NCBI RefSeq assembly: GCF_003989825.1
Contig: NZ_RZHE01000003.1
Coordinates: 223,470-287,469, forward strand
Reading direction: 5' to 3'
From: Vreelandella populi
GTDB taxonomy: Bacteria > Pseudomonadota > Gammaproteobacteria > Pseudomonadales > Halomonadaceae
DNA length: 64,000 nucleotides
Part shown: positions 18,667-29,017 of the stretch, in pieces
How positions within the stretch are numbered: position 1 is the first letter of the stretch
Layout: the number at the start of each line of letters is the position of its first letter
The notes under the pieces: generated by a model
What the model saw: only the letters and a program-made list of their open reading frames with translations
What the model was told of the DNA's origin: nothing
Database searches by the model: none
Made by a program: the position numbers and the translations under genes

Positions 18667-19832
18667 GGTTGTTGCGCCTCATTACCACCGGCGCCATGCC
18701 CGGGGGTTTCCAATTCCGGTGGAACCGGCAGATTATCGGGGGTTGGGGGCACCTCGCCTCCTTGTTGAGCAACGTGCTTCAAGCGGTAAGCCCAGGCCAT
18801 GACCTCGGCCACGGCAGTATAAAGCTCAGCGGGCACCTCAGCCTCAAGATCCACGTGATGATACAGCGCTCGCGCCAGCGGCGCGGCTTCCAGACGAGGA
18901 ATCCCTGCTTCCAACCCCAGCTCGCGTATTTTGGCAGCGACAGCATCGGCCCCCTTGGCGACCAGCCGCGGCGCACCCATGCTGCCCTCCTGATACATCA
19001 AAGCCACGGCGTAATGGGTGGGGTTGGTAATAATAACGTCCGCCTGAGGGACCTTGCTCATCATTCTGCCCCGTGCCATTGCCTGCTGCTGCTGACGAAT
19101 TCGTCCTTTCACATGAGGATCGCCCTCTGACTCCTTATGCTCGCGCTTCACCTCTTCCTTGCTCATGCGGAGTTTTTTGGCGTTGCTCCATAGCTGAAAG
19201 GGGACATCCATCAGAATCACCACAATCAGCGAAAACACCATCAGTCCGGCGGCCTGTGCGGCCATGTTAAGCGCACTGGCCAAGGCTTGCTGAATGGGCT
19301 GGTCCATCAACGACAAAAACTTGCCAACGTTGAAGTACAAAAATGCCGACGCCACGCTGCCTATCAGGACCGATTTGGCAATCGCCTTGGCAAGCTCAAT
19401 CAGCGCCTGGGATGAAAAAATACGCTTAACCCCCGCAACAGGGTTCAGCTTGGAAAGCTTGGGCTGCATGGATTTGGCTGACACAATCCAGCCGCCCAGC
19501 AACGCAGGTGAAACCAGGGCAACCACCGTAAGCAGTAAAAACAGCGGTGTCATAGCGATAAGCGTACGCTGTCCCAGATCCAGCGCATTGGTCAACATGG
19601 GTATCTCTTCCATGGCCTGGCGGCGCTCGAACAGAAACGCCTGCTCCATGACCATACCTAACTGGTCATAGAGCATCATGCCCATGCTCCACAACCCAAT
19701 GACGCCACCCAGCAGAAGTAAAAACGTGGTCAGCTCGCGAGAACGCGGCACCTGCCCTTCCTCGCGGGCTTTGTCCCTACGCCTGGGCGTGGCCTCTTCA
19801 GTCTTTTCCTGGTCGCTATCGTTATCTGCCAT
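18663..19832 (-). CDS. flhB: Flagellar export switch protein FlhB
   Basis: FlhB controls the change from rod/hook to filament export. The 389-residue protein begins with a charged MADNDSDQEKTEEATPRRR tail, has four membrane helices between residues 35 and 210, and carries the self-cleaving NPTHYAVAL motif at 270-273 (N-P-T-H). It follows cheZ after a hairpin terminator and starts the flhB-flhA-flhF set. A separate gene at 34 kb encodes a second copy of only its C-terminal part (FlhX). Confidence 0.97.
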   Translation of the reverse strand: MADNDSDQEKTEEATPRRRDKAREEGQVPRSRELTTFLLLLGGVIGLWSMGMMLYDQLGMVMEQAFLFERRQAMEEIPMLTNALDLGQRTLIAMTPLFLLLTVVALVSPALLGGWIVSAKSMQPKLSKLNPVAGVKRIFSSQALIELAKAIAKSVLIGSVASAFLYFNVGKFLSLMDQPIQQALASALNMAAQAAGLMVFSLIVVILMDVPFQLWSNAKKLRMSKEEVKREHKESEGDPHVKGRIRQQQQAMARGRMMSKVPQADVIITNPTHYAVALMYQEGSMGAPRLVAKGADAVAAKIRELGLEAGIPRLEAAPLARALYHHVDLEAEVPAELYTAVAEVMAWAYRLKHVAQQGGEVPPTPDNLPVPPELETPGHGAGGNEAQQP

Positions 19833-19869
19833 GCTGCCACCCGGCCCGCTTTACGCGGCGCACCATAAA

Positions 19870-19895
19870 TTCAGCCGCCCCAGGGGACGGCTGAA
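19870..19895 (-). terminator. Hairpin terminator between cheZ and flhB
   Basis: An 8-bp inverted repeat TTCAGCCG / CGGCTGAA (10-base GC-rich middle that can extend the stem) lies between the cheZ stop and the flhB start; on the minus strand it is followed by a short T-stretch. It likely separates the chemotaxis transcript from flhBA, perhaps incompletely. Confidence 0.5.
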
Positions 19896-19949
19896 CAAAG
19901 CGCTTATTTTGCCAGAGGCAGATAATTACAAAGTCTTAATAACGCCGCA

Positions 19950-20645
19950 TTAAAAGCCTAATTCATCCAATAAGTCGTCTACCTGGTCCTGACCTGTGAC
20001 GATATCGGGTGCATTATCCTTAATTTGCGGGCCGTTCAAGAGATCTTCATTACGCCGTGCGTTGTCGTTTTTCCACTGATCTTCCGCCTTGCGCTGCATG
20101 GTTTCCCGCACTTGAGCGCCCGGGACGTTGTCGATCAGCACTTGAACAAGCTGATGTTCGATCTCGCGGATCACATCCATCATCTTTTTGATCACCTGGC
20201 CAGTCAGGTCCTGAAAGTCCTGGGCCATCATGATCTCTAAAAGTTCCTTATTGGTCGCGGCGGTGATAGTCGGCACGTCGCTCAGGTAAGCACGCGTATC
20301 CTTAACCAGTACCTTAGCATCTTCTAGATCCTTGGGTGCTTCAAACCAGTCAGCCCACTGTTTATCAAGCCCTTCGGCACGCTCGGCCAACTGATCCTGA
20401 AGCGGCTGTGCCCGATCAATGGCATTCAGTGCCCGATCTGCCGCCTGCTCAGTCATGGTGGCTACATAGTGAAGCCGATCCCGGGCATCGGGAATAGCTT
20501 CCGCCGCTTTTTCGATCTCTTTGTCCAAACCCAACTCGCGCATATTGTCACGCAGCATGCGGGTAAGCTTACCGATGCGATGAATTAGATCTTCAGCGGC
20601 TTCTTCGGACATTTGGGCAGAGTCGGTCTGCTCATTCTGACTCAT
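19950..20645 (-). CDS. cheZ: Chemotaxis phosphatase CheZ
   Basis: CheZ removes the phosphate from CheY-P. The 231-residue, largely helical protein has the catalytic segment [15 protein letters not shown], whose second Gln is the family's catalytic residue, and the CheY-binding C-terminal peptide [12 protein letters not shown]. It lies 42 bases after cheY, the usual cheYZ pair. Length is close to E. coli CheZ (214). Confidence 0.95.
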   Translation of the reverse strand: MSQNEQTDSAQMSEEAAEDLIHRIGKLTRMLRDNMRELGLDKEIEKAAEAIPDARDRLHYVATMTEQAADRALNAIDRAQPLQDQLAERAEGLDKQWADWFEAPKDLEDAKVLVKDTRAYLSDVPTITAATNKELLEIMMAQDFQDLTGQVIKKMMDVIREIEHQLVQVLIDNVPGAQVRETMQRKAEDQWKNDNARRNEDLLNGPQIKDNAPDIVTGQDQVDDLLDELGF

Positions 20646-20687
20646 TACGGTGTCTCCTCGCTGACCGGGCCCTTGGGCCCAGCCGCT

Positions 20688-21077
20688 TTATTTACCCATT
20701 TTCTCGAAGATTTTATTCAGCTTCTCTTCCAGGGTAGCGGCAGTAAACGGCTTAACCACATAGCCGTTCGCGCCCGCCTGGGCGGCCGCAATAATGTTCT
20801 CTTTCTTGGCTTCGGCAGTCACCATTAGTACGGGCAAATGCTTCAGGGCGTCATCCTGGCGAATTTCCTTGAGCATTTCCAAACCGTCCAGATTGGGCAT
20901 GTTCCAGTCGGAAACAACAAACTCAAAGTTGCCTGCCCGCAGCTTGTTCAGCGCATCCTGGCCGTCTTCCGCCTCATCGACATTGGTAAAACCCAACTCT
21001 TTCAACAGACTGCGTACAATCCGGCGCATGGTAGGAAAGTCATCGACTACCAGGAAACTCATATTCTTATCGGCCAT
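20688..21077 (-). CDS. cheY: Chemotaxis response regulator CheY
   Basis: CheY is phosphorylated by CheA and binds FliM to change rotation. The 129-residue single receiver domain has the acidic pair in [16 protein letters not shown], the phospho-acceptor Asp in [11 protein letters not shown], the Thr in [12 protein letters not shown] and the Lys in [12 protein letters not shown]. It lies between a chemoreceptor gene and cheZ and has GAGG before its ATG. A perfect inverted repeat lies 22 bases upstream of its start. Confidence 0.98.
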   Translation of the reverse strand: MADKNMSFLVVDDFPTMRRIVRSLLKELGFTNVDEAEDGQDALNKLRAGNFEFVVSDWNMPNLDGLEMLKEIRQDDALKHLPVLMVTAEAKKENIIAAAQAGANGYVVKPFTAATLEEKLNKIFEKMGK

Positions 21078-21099
21078 TGGTCATCCTCTATTTAATGCA

Positions 21100-21114
21100 C
21101 GTCACCAGGTGACG
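21100..21114. repeat. Perfect 15-bp palindrome upstream of cheY
   Basis: CGTCACC-A-GGTGACG in the 53-base gap between the chemoreceptor stop and cheY start. It could be a protein site or a small mRNA hairpin. Function unknown. Confidence 0.5.
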
Positions 21115-21130
21115 AGTTACTCAGTCAGGG

Positions 21131-22828
21131 TTAAAAGGCTTCCCACTCTTCGTGGTCGCTGTGGCTTGGCGCTGAACGTGTTGCCGGGGCAGCCGGTACG
21201 GTTTTCTTAACCGTTTTAGGCAATGACGCCGGCGCTTTCGTGGGTAAGGAAACGTGCTGAGAGCCTTGCGTGCCCAGTAGCTTGAACACGGCAACCGCTT
21301 CTTCCAGACGATTGGCCTGCTCTTCCAGCGAAGAGGCCGCGGCCGATGCTTCTTGTACCAGGGCAGCATTCTGCTGTGTTACTTGGTCCATCTGACCAAT
21401 AGCGTGGCTCACCTGCTCGATACCATCGCTCTGCTCCTGGGAAGCTGCTGAAATCTCATCCATGATGTCGGTCACCCGGCGCACGGCTGTGACTACGTCC
21501 GCCATGGTGGTTCCCGCCTGCTCGACCAGGGTAGAGCCTTGCTTGATCTGGTTGACCGAGGCATCAATCAACGTTCTGATCTCTTTGGCAGCATCGGCAC
21601 TGCGACTGGCCAGGTTACGCACTTCACCGGCGACCACGGCAAACCCACGCCCCTGCTCACCAGCACGCGCGGCCTCCACGGAGGCGTTCAAGGCAAGAAT
21701 ATTGGTTTGAAATGCAATGGAGTCGATCACGCTAGTGATATCGGCCACTTTTTGCGAGCTGCTCGATATGCCGTGCATCGTTTGAACCACCTGATCCACC
21801 ACCTGACCGCCGTGCTCAGCCGTGGTTGAGGCGTCCGCCGCCAGCGTACTGGCCTGGCGGGCGTTATCGGCATTCTGTTTTACCGTGGCGGTCATCTCTT
21901 CCATGCTGGCCGCGGTCTCTTCAATAGAGGCTGCCTGTTGTTCGGTGCGCGACGAAAGGTCCGCGTTACCGCTGGCAATTTCCCGGGTGCCATAATGAAT
22001 TTCCGAGCTGCCTTCACGCACCCGCGTCACTATAGTAGTCAAGTTTTGCTGCATGACGGCCATCGCGGTAAACAGGCGGCCAACTTCATTATTGCCCGCC
22101 TCCGGCAGCGGCTGGGTTAGATCGGCCTCGGCGATTTTATTCAAGCGCTTGACCGCATCATTGAGCGGTGCCGTCACCGTTTTTCGCAGGCCTATATAAA
22201 TCAGCAGCGTAATAAGTAGCGCTACTCCCACCGCAATAGCGCCGATCAGTGTGAAGAGCCGGCCCTGTTCCTGCGCGTCAAGACGGATGGTATCGGTGCG
22301 CGCAAATGCATAATCAGTGAACGCGGTGGTGCTTTCAGCCAAGTTTGCAAGCGGCTCGACCAAAGCGTCGCGCAAATCGTTGTAGGTATTGATATCCATC
22401 TGTTCAAAACTTTCGTGCTGCTGCCTTACCAGCGCTACCACCTCACGAAAATTGACAATCAGCTCGGCGCCAAGGACCTCGCCTTGAGACGTGCGTGGCG
22501 TTGAAGCAAATTTTTCAAAACGCGTTTCGGCCCGCCCGATTCGGTTCTCCGCGATCGCTAACTGTTCGTTGGTCTGGCGCATCTGGCCGACCATCATATA
22601 ATTCGATGCGACTTCCATGGCCAGCATGGCCTGATTAAGCAATGAGTCCGCTCGGTTAATCTCATTAAGCTGGTCGCCACTGATTCGGCTATAAATAGCC
22701 AGATTCTCTTGTGCGTTGCGATCCGATACAAAACCGATACCCGCTGTCACCACAATAAGCGTTGCAAAGCAGGCCAGCGCCGCTATGACAGTTGCATGAA
22801 TACTCAGATTGCGCAGTAAACGCGTCAT
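21131..22828 (-). CDS. Methyl-accepting chemotaxis protein, Tar/Tsr-type
   Basis: A 565-residue transmembrane chemoreceptor. Helix 1 is about residues 12-34, followed by a periplasmic domain of ~150 residues that looks like a four-helix bundle, helix 2 (about 190-212, [23 protein letters not shown] in parts), HAMP (213-265), and the methylated cytoplasmic hairpin with the invariant tip [21 protein letters not shown]. It ends in HEEWEAF, matching the NWETF-type tether for CheR/CheB, at the end of a Pro/Ala-rich linker. It lies between cheB and cheY. The ligand cannot be told. Confidence 0.93.
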   Translation of the reverse strand: MTRLLRNLSIHATVIAALACFATLIVVTAGIGFVSDRNAQENLAIYSRISGDQLNEINRADSLLNQAMLAMEVASNYMMVGQMRQTNEQLAIAENRIGRAETRFEKFASTPRTSQGEVLGAELIVNFREVVALVRQQHESFEQMDINTYNDLRDALVEPLANLAESTTAFTDYAFARTDTIRLDAQEQGRLFTLIGAIAVGVALLITLLIYIGLRKTVTAPLNDAVKRLNKIAEADLTQPLPEAGNNEVGRLFTAMAVMQQNLTTIVTRVREGSSEIHYGTREIASGNADLSSRTEQQAASIEETAASMEEMTATVKQNADNARQASTLAADASTTAEHGGQVVDQVVQTMHGISSSSQKVADITSVIDSIAFQTNILALNASVEAARAGEQGRGFAVVAGEVRNLASRSADAAKEIRTLIDASVNQIKQGSTLVEQAGTTMADVVTAVRRVTDIMDEISAASQEQSDGIEQVSHAIGQMDQVTQQNAALVQEASAAASSLEEQANRLEEAVAVFKLLGTQGSQHVSLPTKAPASLPKTVKKTVPAAPATRSAPSHSDHEEWEAF

Positions 22829-22869
22829 TAGATCATTCCCTCAGCCAAGCATTGTTATAGTAAAAAGGG

Positions 22870-23931
22870 TTATACCCGCTGGGCTCGCCCAGAGGCCGCC
22901 ACCATGGCCATCAGACGTGCGGGAATATCATCAAGAGCCGCAACTTCCACTGCCCCGCCTACCGCAATTGCCTCACGCGGCATGCCGAAAACCACACAAG
23001 TGGCTTCATTCTGTGCAATGGTCGGCGCGCCAGCCTTGCGCATCTCCAGAAGTCCGACAGCGCCATCCTTACCCATGCCGGTCAAGATCACACCGATCGC
23101 ATTACGCCCGGCATGTTCAGCGGCGGAACGAAACAACACATCGACGGACGGGCGGTGCCGGTTGACAGGCGGGCCACTATCCAGGCGGGCCACGTAGTTC
23201 GCCCCACTGCGCACCAGCTTAAGGTGCTGATCACCCGGGGCGATGTAGGCATGCCCGGGCAGTACGCGTTCGCCGTCGGTCGCTTCCTTTACCGTTATGC
23301 GACACAGCCGATCCAGCCGCTCAGCAAAGGAGCGGGTAAAGCCGCCCGGCATATGCTGGGTGATCAAAATAGCCGGCGCGTTGGCAGGCAAGGGTTCAAG
23401 CACGGCACGGATCGCTTCGGTACCGCCGGTGGATGCACCGATAATGATCAGCTTCTCGCTGGAAACCAGCGGGGCTTTTAACTGAGCCGGGGGAGGAGCA
23501 TTTTTGTGCCGCGCCTGACGCGGACGAGAGCGCGCAGCCGCACGCAATTTTTCAGCAATTTCGTTGGCGTACTCCATCATCCCATGACGAATACCCAGGC
23601 TTGGTTTGGCGACAAAGTCGAGTGCCCCTAGTTCAAGCGCACGCAGGGTAATTTCCGAGCCGCTCTGGGTCAGCGATGACACCATCAACACCGGCATGGG
23701 ACGTAAGCGCATCAAACGCTCAAGAAAGTCCAGGCCGTCCATACGCGGCATTTCAACATCCAGCGTCAGCACGTCGGGATTGTGTTGTTTAATCAAATCC
23801 CGGGCAACAAGAGGATCAGGCGCGACAGCAACCACTTCCATATCGGGCTGCGAGTTAATAATTTCGGTCAGCAGGTCACGAATAAGTGCCGAATCATCGA
23901 CACACAACACTTTGATTTTGGCAGCGCTCAA
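22870..23931 (-). CDS. cheB: Protein-glutamate methylesterase CheB
   Basis: CheB demethylates and deamidates chemoreceptors after phosphorylation by CheA. The 353-residue protein has a receiver domain ([11 protein letters not shown], phospho-acceptor Asp in [11 protein letters not shown]), a linker and a methylesterase domain with the Ser in [11 protein letters not shown], the His in [10 protein letters not shown] and the Asp in [10 protein letters not shown], i.e. the catalytic triad. It follows cheR, 95 bases downstream, in the same direction. Confidence 0.97.
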   Translation of the reverse strand: MSAAKIKVLCVDDSALIRDLLTEIINSQPDMEVVAVAPDPLVARDLIKQHNPDVLTLDVEMPRMDGLDFLERLMRLRPMPVLMVSSLTQSGSEITLRALELGALDFVAKPSLGIRHGMMEYANEIAEKLRAAARSRPRQARHKNAPPPAQLKAPLVSSEKLIIIGASTGGTEAIRAVLEPLPANAPAILITQHMPGGFTRSFAERLDRLCRITVKEATDGERVLPGHAYIAPGDQHLKLVRSGANYVARLDSGPPVNRHRPSVDVLFRSAAEHAGRNAIGVILTGMGKDGAVGLLEMRKAGAPTIAQNEATCVVFGMPREAIAVGGAVEVAALDDIPARLMAMVAASGRAQRV

Positions 23932-24026
23932 AGCACGCCTCCTCTTGCAATTAACGCTTGATGTGCAGCTTCATGTGCGCGGGCTACCCCGTCTTGAGCG
24001 TATGAACAGCACGACAATGGCTTGAA

Positions 24027-24905
24027 TTAGGCCCGGGTATATACCGTCTGCCCACGCAGCTTGAATGCATCACTGATGTACGAAAAGTTTTCCGAATGCC
24101 CTGCAAACAGCAACCCATCGGGCTTCATCAGCGGCGCAAATCGTTTAAGAATCTTTGCCTGCGTTTCCTTGTCGAAATAGATCATGATATTGCGACAAAA
24201 AATGGCATCAAACGGCCCTTTGACGGACCACTGGGGTGCCAGCAGGTTAAGCGACATAAACTCAACCAGTTCAGACACCTCAGGGCGTACCCGGGCAAGC
24301 CCTTGGTGCTGCCCGGTGCCTTTCTGGAAAAAGCGCTTAACACGCGCTTCATCAAGTTTGCGTACCTGCTCTTGCGGGTAAATGCCCGCACGCGCGCGGC
24401 TTAACGCATCCGTATCGATATCAGTGGCGATAATTCTGGCCTGTGCGGCTTTAGGGCCCAACGTTTCCAAAAGCGTCATGGCCAGCGAGTAAGGCTCTTC
24501 GCCGGTTGAGGCTGCCGAACACCAAATGGTTACCGGGCCTGGCTTTTGGCGGATATGCTCTGCCAAAAGGGGAAAGTGGTGTGCTTCCCGAAAAAACGCG
24601 GTCAGGTTAGTGGTCAGTGCATTAGTGAATGCCTCCCACTCCTTTGCCTCAGGCTGACGCTCCAGGCGTACAAGGTAATCGGTAAAGCGCGTCATGTTGT
24701 GGTGCCTTAGCCGCTTGGCCAGCCGGCTATACACCATTTCACGTTTATGCTCTGCCAATACGATGCCTGCACGCTGATAGATCAATTCACGAATACGTGC
24801 AAAATCAGCATCTGTGAGTACCAAATCCCGTTCTATCTGGTTGCCAGACGACCATTGGCTGGCATCGACACCCCGTTCGCGTTGCTCGGTCAAAATGCTT
24901 CCCAT
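24027..24905 (-). CDS. cheR: Chemotaxis protein methyltransferase CheR
   Basis: CheR methylates receptor glutamates using S-adenosylmethionine. The 292-residue protein has the N-terminal helical domain ([20 protein letters not shown]) and the SAM domain with [33 protein letters not shown], and [10 protein letters not shown]. It overlaps the end of the Aer-like receptor gene by 16 bases, so the two are probably translated together. The beta-subdomain that binds pentapeptide tails is expected and fits the WEAF tails on the three receptors here. Confidence 0.96.
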   Translation of the reverse strand: MGSILTEQRERGVDASQWSSGNQIERDLVLTDADFARIRELIYQRAGIVLAEHKREMVYSRLAKRLRHHNMTRFTDYLVRLERQPEAKEWEAFTNALTTNLTAFFREAHHFPLLAEHIRQKPGPVTIWCSAASTGEEPYSLAMTLLETLGPKAAQARIIATDIDTDALSRARAGIYPQEQVRKLDEARVKRFFQKGTGQHQGLARVRPEVSELVEFMSLNLLAPQWSVKGPFDAIFCRNIMIYFDKETQAKILKRFAPLMKPDGLLFAGHSENFSYISDAFKLRGQTVYTRA

Positions 24906-27058
24906 TCCTCTATTGGTGTCACTTGGCGTCTTTCAGATGGCACGGGTGTTGAGGTGCGCTCTGTAGAACCAGCGAGCTTGGGCGCTTGCTTAGCAGTTGA
25001 TGTCGTTGCTAAAGCTAAGGGGCGCCCAGAGCTTTGGTGATTAAGTCTAAATGCCTCGACCGATAGCGCGAGCATGCTTGCCTGATGCTCCAAAGCGACG
25101 GCGGCGCGTGCTGTTTCCTGAACCCGAACGGCATTTTGCTGTGTTGCCTGATCCATATCTGCCACCGCCTGATTAACCTCAGCAATACCACTGCTTTGCT
25201 CTTCAGAGGCGGCCGAAATTTCATACATAATCTGCGTGACACCGCGCGCTGCTTCAGCCACATCGCTAATCGCAGCTTCGGCTTTTTCGACCAGCCCGGC
25301 GCCTACGGCGACTTCCTGATTTGACCCGTCAATCAGTCCGCGAATTTCCTGGGCGGCGCCTGCGCTACGGCCAGCCAGATTTCGCACTTCTTCTGCCACG
25401 ACGGCAAACCCACGACCATGCTCGCCCGCGCGTGCGGCTTCGACCGAGGCATTCAACGCCAGGATATTGGTTTGAAACGCAATGGAGTCGATAACGTTGA
25501 TAATATCGGCCATTTTTTGCGAACTTTGTGTTATGCGCTGCATGTTGTCGACTAGCTGCGTCATTAGCTCGCCCGTTTGCGAAACCCGTGTAGTGTTATT
25601 ATCGGCAAGGCGGCGCGCTTCTTGAGCATTCTCGCTATTTTGACGCACCGTTGTGGTCATTTCTTCCATACTGGCGGCGGTCTGCTGCAGTGAAGCGGCC
25701 TGCTGATCGGTACGCGAGGAGAGTTCCTCATTGCCGCTGGCAATATCCTGAGCGGCGGGGGTAACAATATTGATGCCGCCTTTGACATCACCGATGATGC
25801 TGCTCAGGCTTTTACGCATGGCATTGAGCGCATCAATAAGCTGGCCCACTTCATCATGGCGACGCTTGGGAGTTACCGCCGCCAAGTTGCCTCCGGCAAT
25901 TTGTAACGTAAACTGAGAGGCGCTTTTCAAGGGCCGCACAATGGCCTGCAGGGTAAACATGCCAATTAAAACCAGCAGCAATAAGCCAATACCCAGCACT
26001 ACTGCCTGGAAGGTAATAATAGTGTTCTGCCCCTGATGAGCGTCGGCGGCCATTATTTCGGCGGCCTGCTGTTTTTGAGCAATTAGTTGATTCACGCTTT
26101 CCGATAATGCCCGCCCTTCATCTGACATGACGCTAATCACGGCGTCTAGGCCGATAAAGGCCTCATAGATCTCTTCAGCTTGCAAAATGCTGGCAGCCTG
26201 AATCATTCCATCATTTAAAAATGTCTGTAGCTGGTCATCAAACACATCGGCTAGCGGCGTGGCATTCACCGGGCGTGAGTAATAGGCCTGCCATACGCTT
26301 GCGACCTCTTCAACGCGCTGCTCGATCGTTTGGCCTATATCAAAGCGCTGATTGATCAGTTGCATCCGCTCAGGCTCAATGATTCCCTGGCGCGTATTGG
26401 CAATCGTCTGATCGATTTGCTGGAGTCTGATAACATCGCGCAGGCCATCGCTATTGAGCTGTTCCAGACGCTCGCTGGACGCCTTCAAACCATAAAGACC
26501 CAAACCGCCACTCATTAGCAGTAAGGCACCGGCGACGATAATCATGCCGGCCAGCTTGGCGCGCACGGTAGTAAACTGGATGTTTTTCAGACGTTGGCCA
26601 ATGCCCCGCTGACGCAGACGCCCCTTATCCAGATAGAGGCGTTTATTGCGGCCTTCGCGTATTTCGGCATAGGCTTGTTCGGCGCGTTTGATAGACTCAC
26701 GCGACGCTTGAACACGCACCGAGGCATAGCCCACTACTTCGTCATTTTCAATAATTGGCGTCACGCTAGCATCGACCCAGTAGTGGTCGCCGCTTTTGCA
26801 GCGATTCTTCACCAGCCCACGCCACGTATCGCCAGCCTGTACGGTTTGCCATAAGTTTTCAAAGGCCGCTGATGGCATATCGGGGTGGCGAATCAGGTTA
26901 TGAGGAGCCCCAATCAATTCATCGTGCGTAAAGCCGCTTATTTCAATAAAAGCGGGATTCGTGTAGGTAATACGGCCTTTCAAATCCGTGCGAGAGACTA
27001 AAAAATCGTCTTCTTTTAACTCAACTTCGCGCTGAGAAATAGGCTGGTTATTGCGCAT
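24890..27058 (-). CDS. aer: Aer-like PAS-domain chemoreceptor (energy taxis)
   Basis: A 722-residue receptor. Residues 15-115 are an Aer-type PAS domain: [20 protein letters not shown], then [11 protein letters not shown] at 52-62, a Trp near 70, and [15 protein letters not shown], the same order as in E. coli Aer where this domain holds FAD. Unlike Aer, two membrane helices (about 170-195 and 345-370) enclose a ~150-residue periplasmic region, then HAMP and the signalling hairpin ([21 protein letters not shown]). It ends IEEWEAF. So it combines a cytoplasmic redox-type PAS with a periplasmic domain. FAD binding is inferred from motif likeness. Confidence 0.88.
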   Translation of the reverse strand: MRNNQPISQREVELKEDDFLVSRTDLKGRITYTNPAFIEISGFTHDELIGAPHNLIRHPDMPSAAFENLWQTVQAGDTWRGLVKNRCKSGDHYWVDASVTPIIENDEVVGYASVRVQASRESIKRAEQAYAEIREGRNKRLYLDKGRLRQRGIGQRLKNIQFTTVRAKLAGMIIVAGALLLMSGGLGLYGLKASSERLEQLNSDGLRDVIRLQQIDQTIANTRQGIIEPERMQLINQRFDIGQTIEQRVEEVASVWQAYYSRPVNATPLADVFDDQLQTFLNDGMIQAASILQAEEIYEAFIGLDAVISVMSDEGRALSESVNQLIAQKQQAAEIMAADAHQGQNTIITFQAVVLGIGLLLLVLIGMFTLQAIVRPLKSASQFTLQIAGGNLAAVTPKRRHDEVGQLIDALNAMRKSLSSIIGDVKGGINIVTPAAQDIASGNEELSSRTDQQAASLQQTAASMEEMTTTVRQNSENAQEARRLADNNTTRVSQTGELMTQLVDNMQRITQSSQKMADIINVIDSIAFQTNILALNASVEAARAGEHGRGFAVVAEEVRNLAGRSAGAAQEIRGLIDGSNQEVAVGAGLVEKAEAAISDVAEAARGVTQIMYEISAASEEQSSGIAEVNQAVADMDQATQQNAVRVQETARAAVALEHQASMLALSVEAFRLNHQSSGRPLALATTSTAKQAPKLAGSTERTSTPVPSERRQVTPIEEWEAF

Positions 27059-27113
27059 TTTTAATGCCTTATTGTTTATACGTTATGAGTGGCATCATTT
27101 AGCCGAAGACGAT

Positions 27114-28418
27114 TTAAAAGGCTTCCCAGGCATCGCTATCGGACGCATTTGCGGTGGCGATAACGGGCGAAGGCCGGGAGGGTAAAGCAGGCCTTAATAG
27201 CGTGCTGGATGAACCGGCCGAGGAAGTCGCACCAGAAGGCGCCAGTTGAAAGCGTTCAACGGCGTTTCTCAGTCGGGCGGCTTCGCTTTCAAGTTCATTG
27301 GCGCTATGCGCGGCATGCTGAACAAGCTGAGCATTTTGCTGAACCACTTGGTCCATCTGTGCCACCGCTTGATTGACCTGGCCAATGCCGTTGCTTTGTT
27401 CCTCTGATGCTGCGGCAATTTCATCCATAATATCGCTGACCCGCTGGACAGCATCGACCAGCGCCTGCATGGTTTCACCCGCTTGATTAACGCGCTGGGT
27501 ACCGGTACCCACTCGGCTAAGCGAAGTATCAATAAGCGTGCGGATCTCTTTGGCGGCGTTAGCGCTACGGCTAGCCAGGCTGCGCACTTCTTGCGCTACC
27601 ACGGCAAAGCCCTTGCCATGTTCGCCTGCCCGAGCGGCTTCGACTGATGCATTAAGTGCCAAGATATTGGTCTGGAACGCGATATTATCGATTACGGTAA
27701 TAATGTCGGCTACCTGATGGGAGCTGGCGCTGATGTCCTGCATCGTCTCAACGATTCCACCTACTTCCTCGCCACTTCGGCGTGCAGTCAGCGTAGCGTT
27801 TTGCGCCAGTTGACTGGCTTGGCGTGCGTTATCGGCGTTATGGCCAACCGTTGAGGCAAGCTGCTCCATGCTGGAGGCGGTCTCTTCAAGCGAAGAGGCC
27901 TGCTGTTCGGTACGCGAGGAGAGATCATTATTGCCGCTAGCAATTTGCTGGGAGCGCTCAAAGATTGAAGCGCCACTACTGCGCACCACACCGACCGTTT
28001 CCGATAACGATGCCTGCATGTGCGCCATGGCGATGTACAAGCGGCCAATTTCATTATTTCCCGGTGCGGTAATCCGCTGGCTTAAATCCCCCTGCGCCAT
28101 CAGTTCAAAATAACCTACCAGGCGATCCAGCGGCCTTAGAACATTACGAGTAACACCCCAGATGACCGCTATTACGGTGATGGCCGTAATCAACACAATG
28201 GCGATCAGGGCCCAGCGAATACGTGCAGAGAACTCGGTAAAAACGGCCTGCTGTGCCTGTCCGTCACTAACCGCCTGCATGATGGTTGCCCCATGCTGCA
28301 GGGCATAAAAACCGATGCCACATGCCACGATCACCAGCAATGAGAAAGAGGCAAGTACAAGCCCCCAACTAAGTCGTACGGTCATATTGCCCATTAACTG
28401 CCGCATTAGCTGTGTCAC
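27114..28418 (-). CDS. Methyl-accepting chemotaxis protein with minimal periplasmic loop
   Basis: A 434-residue receptor. Two membrane helices close together near the N-terminus enclose only about 30 residues (QHGATIMQAVSDGQAQQAVF region), so there is no normal ligand-binding domain. HAMP follows, then the conserved hairpin with [21 protein letters not shown], and the tail SDAWEAF. The GTG at 28418 is chosen because AGGAG lies eight bases upstream; an in-frame ATG is 12 bases further in. It lies between cheW and the Aer-like gene. It may sense membrane or cytoplasmic state, or work in arrays with the longer receptors (inference). Confidence 0.88.
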   Translation of the reverse strand: MTQLMRQLMGNMTVRLSWGLVLASFSLLVIVACGIGFYALQHGATIMQAVSDGQAQQAVFTEFSARIRWALIAIVLITAITVIAVIWGVTRNVLRPLDRLVGYFELMAQGDLSQRITAPGNNEIGRLYIAMAHMQASLSETVGVVRSSGASIFERSQQIASGNNDLSSRTEQQASSLEETASSMEQLASTVGHNADNARQASQLAQNATLTARRSGEEVGGIVETMQDISASSHQVADIITVIDNIAFQTNILALNASVEAARAGEHGKGFAVVAQEVRSLASRSANAAKEIRTLIDTSLSRVGTGTQRVNQAGETMQALVDAVQRVSDIMDEIAAASEEQSNGIGQVNQAVAQMDQVVQQNAQLVQHAAHSANELESEAARLRNAVERFQLAPSGATSSAGSSSTLLRPALPSRPSPVIATANASDSDAWEAF

Positions 28419-28519
28419 CCTTGTGTCTCCTAACACAACATCACTCGCAGGCGTTTTCCCTAACGCATGGGTAAGTCTTTTGGTTAGACAGACACGTTCC
28501 CTGTGTCTTTTATGGAGAA

Positions 28520-29017
28520 TTAACGGTTGCTGGTGCTATCTACCAAGGCCATTTCTTCGCTGGTCAGTAGCTTATCGATATCCACCAGTACCAGCATGCG
28601 ATCATCCAGGCTGCCTAGCCCGCTCAGGAAATCGGAGGATAGGGTGACGCCAAATTCAGGAGCAGGCTTGATCTGATCTGGGGTAAGCGTCATGACATCA
28701 GAAACGCCGTCAACTACGATGCCCACGACACGATCAGCCACGTTAACCACGATAACGACGGTTTGGCCGCCATACTCGACGCTTTCCAGATGGAACTTGA
28801 TGCGCAGGTCAACAATGGGAACGATCACGCCACGAAGATTAGTGACTCCCTTGATAAAGTCAGGCGCGTTGGCAATGCGCGTAACATTTTCGTAACCCCG
28901 GATCTCCTGCACCTTGAGGATATCGATGGCGTACTCTTCTTCACCTAACGAAAACACCAAAAATTCGCGACTTTCAGCTTCGGCGGCTAGTACCGCCCCA
29001 TTAGTTGCCTGACTCAT
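28520..29017 (-). CDS. cheW: Chemotaxis coupling protein CheW
   Basis: CheW bridges receptors and CheA. The 165-residue protein has the SH3-like CheW domain: [23 protein letters not shown], the [13 protein letters not shown] block and [13 protein letters not shown]. Its ATG overlaps the cheA stop by 4 bases, so it is coupled to cheA. Length matches E. coli CheW (167). Confidence 0.97.
   Translation of the reverse strand: MSQATNGAVLAAEAESREFLVFSLGEEEYAIDILKVQEIRGYENVTRIANAPDFIKGVTNLRGVIVPIVDLRIKFHLESVEYGGQTVVIVVNVADRVVGIVVDGVSDVMTLTPDQIKPAPEFGVTLSSDFLSGLGSLDDRMLVLVDIDKLLTSEEMALVDSTSNR

Noticed and set aside
21050..21090. Sigma-28 -10-like TTATCGGC near the cheY start
   Set aside because: It lies within the cheY coding start, and the sequence 11 bases away does not resemble the -35 box.
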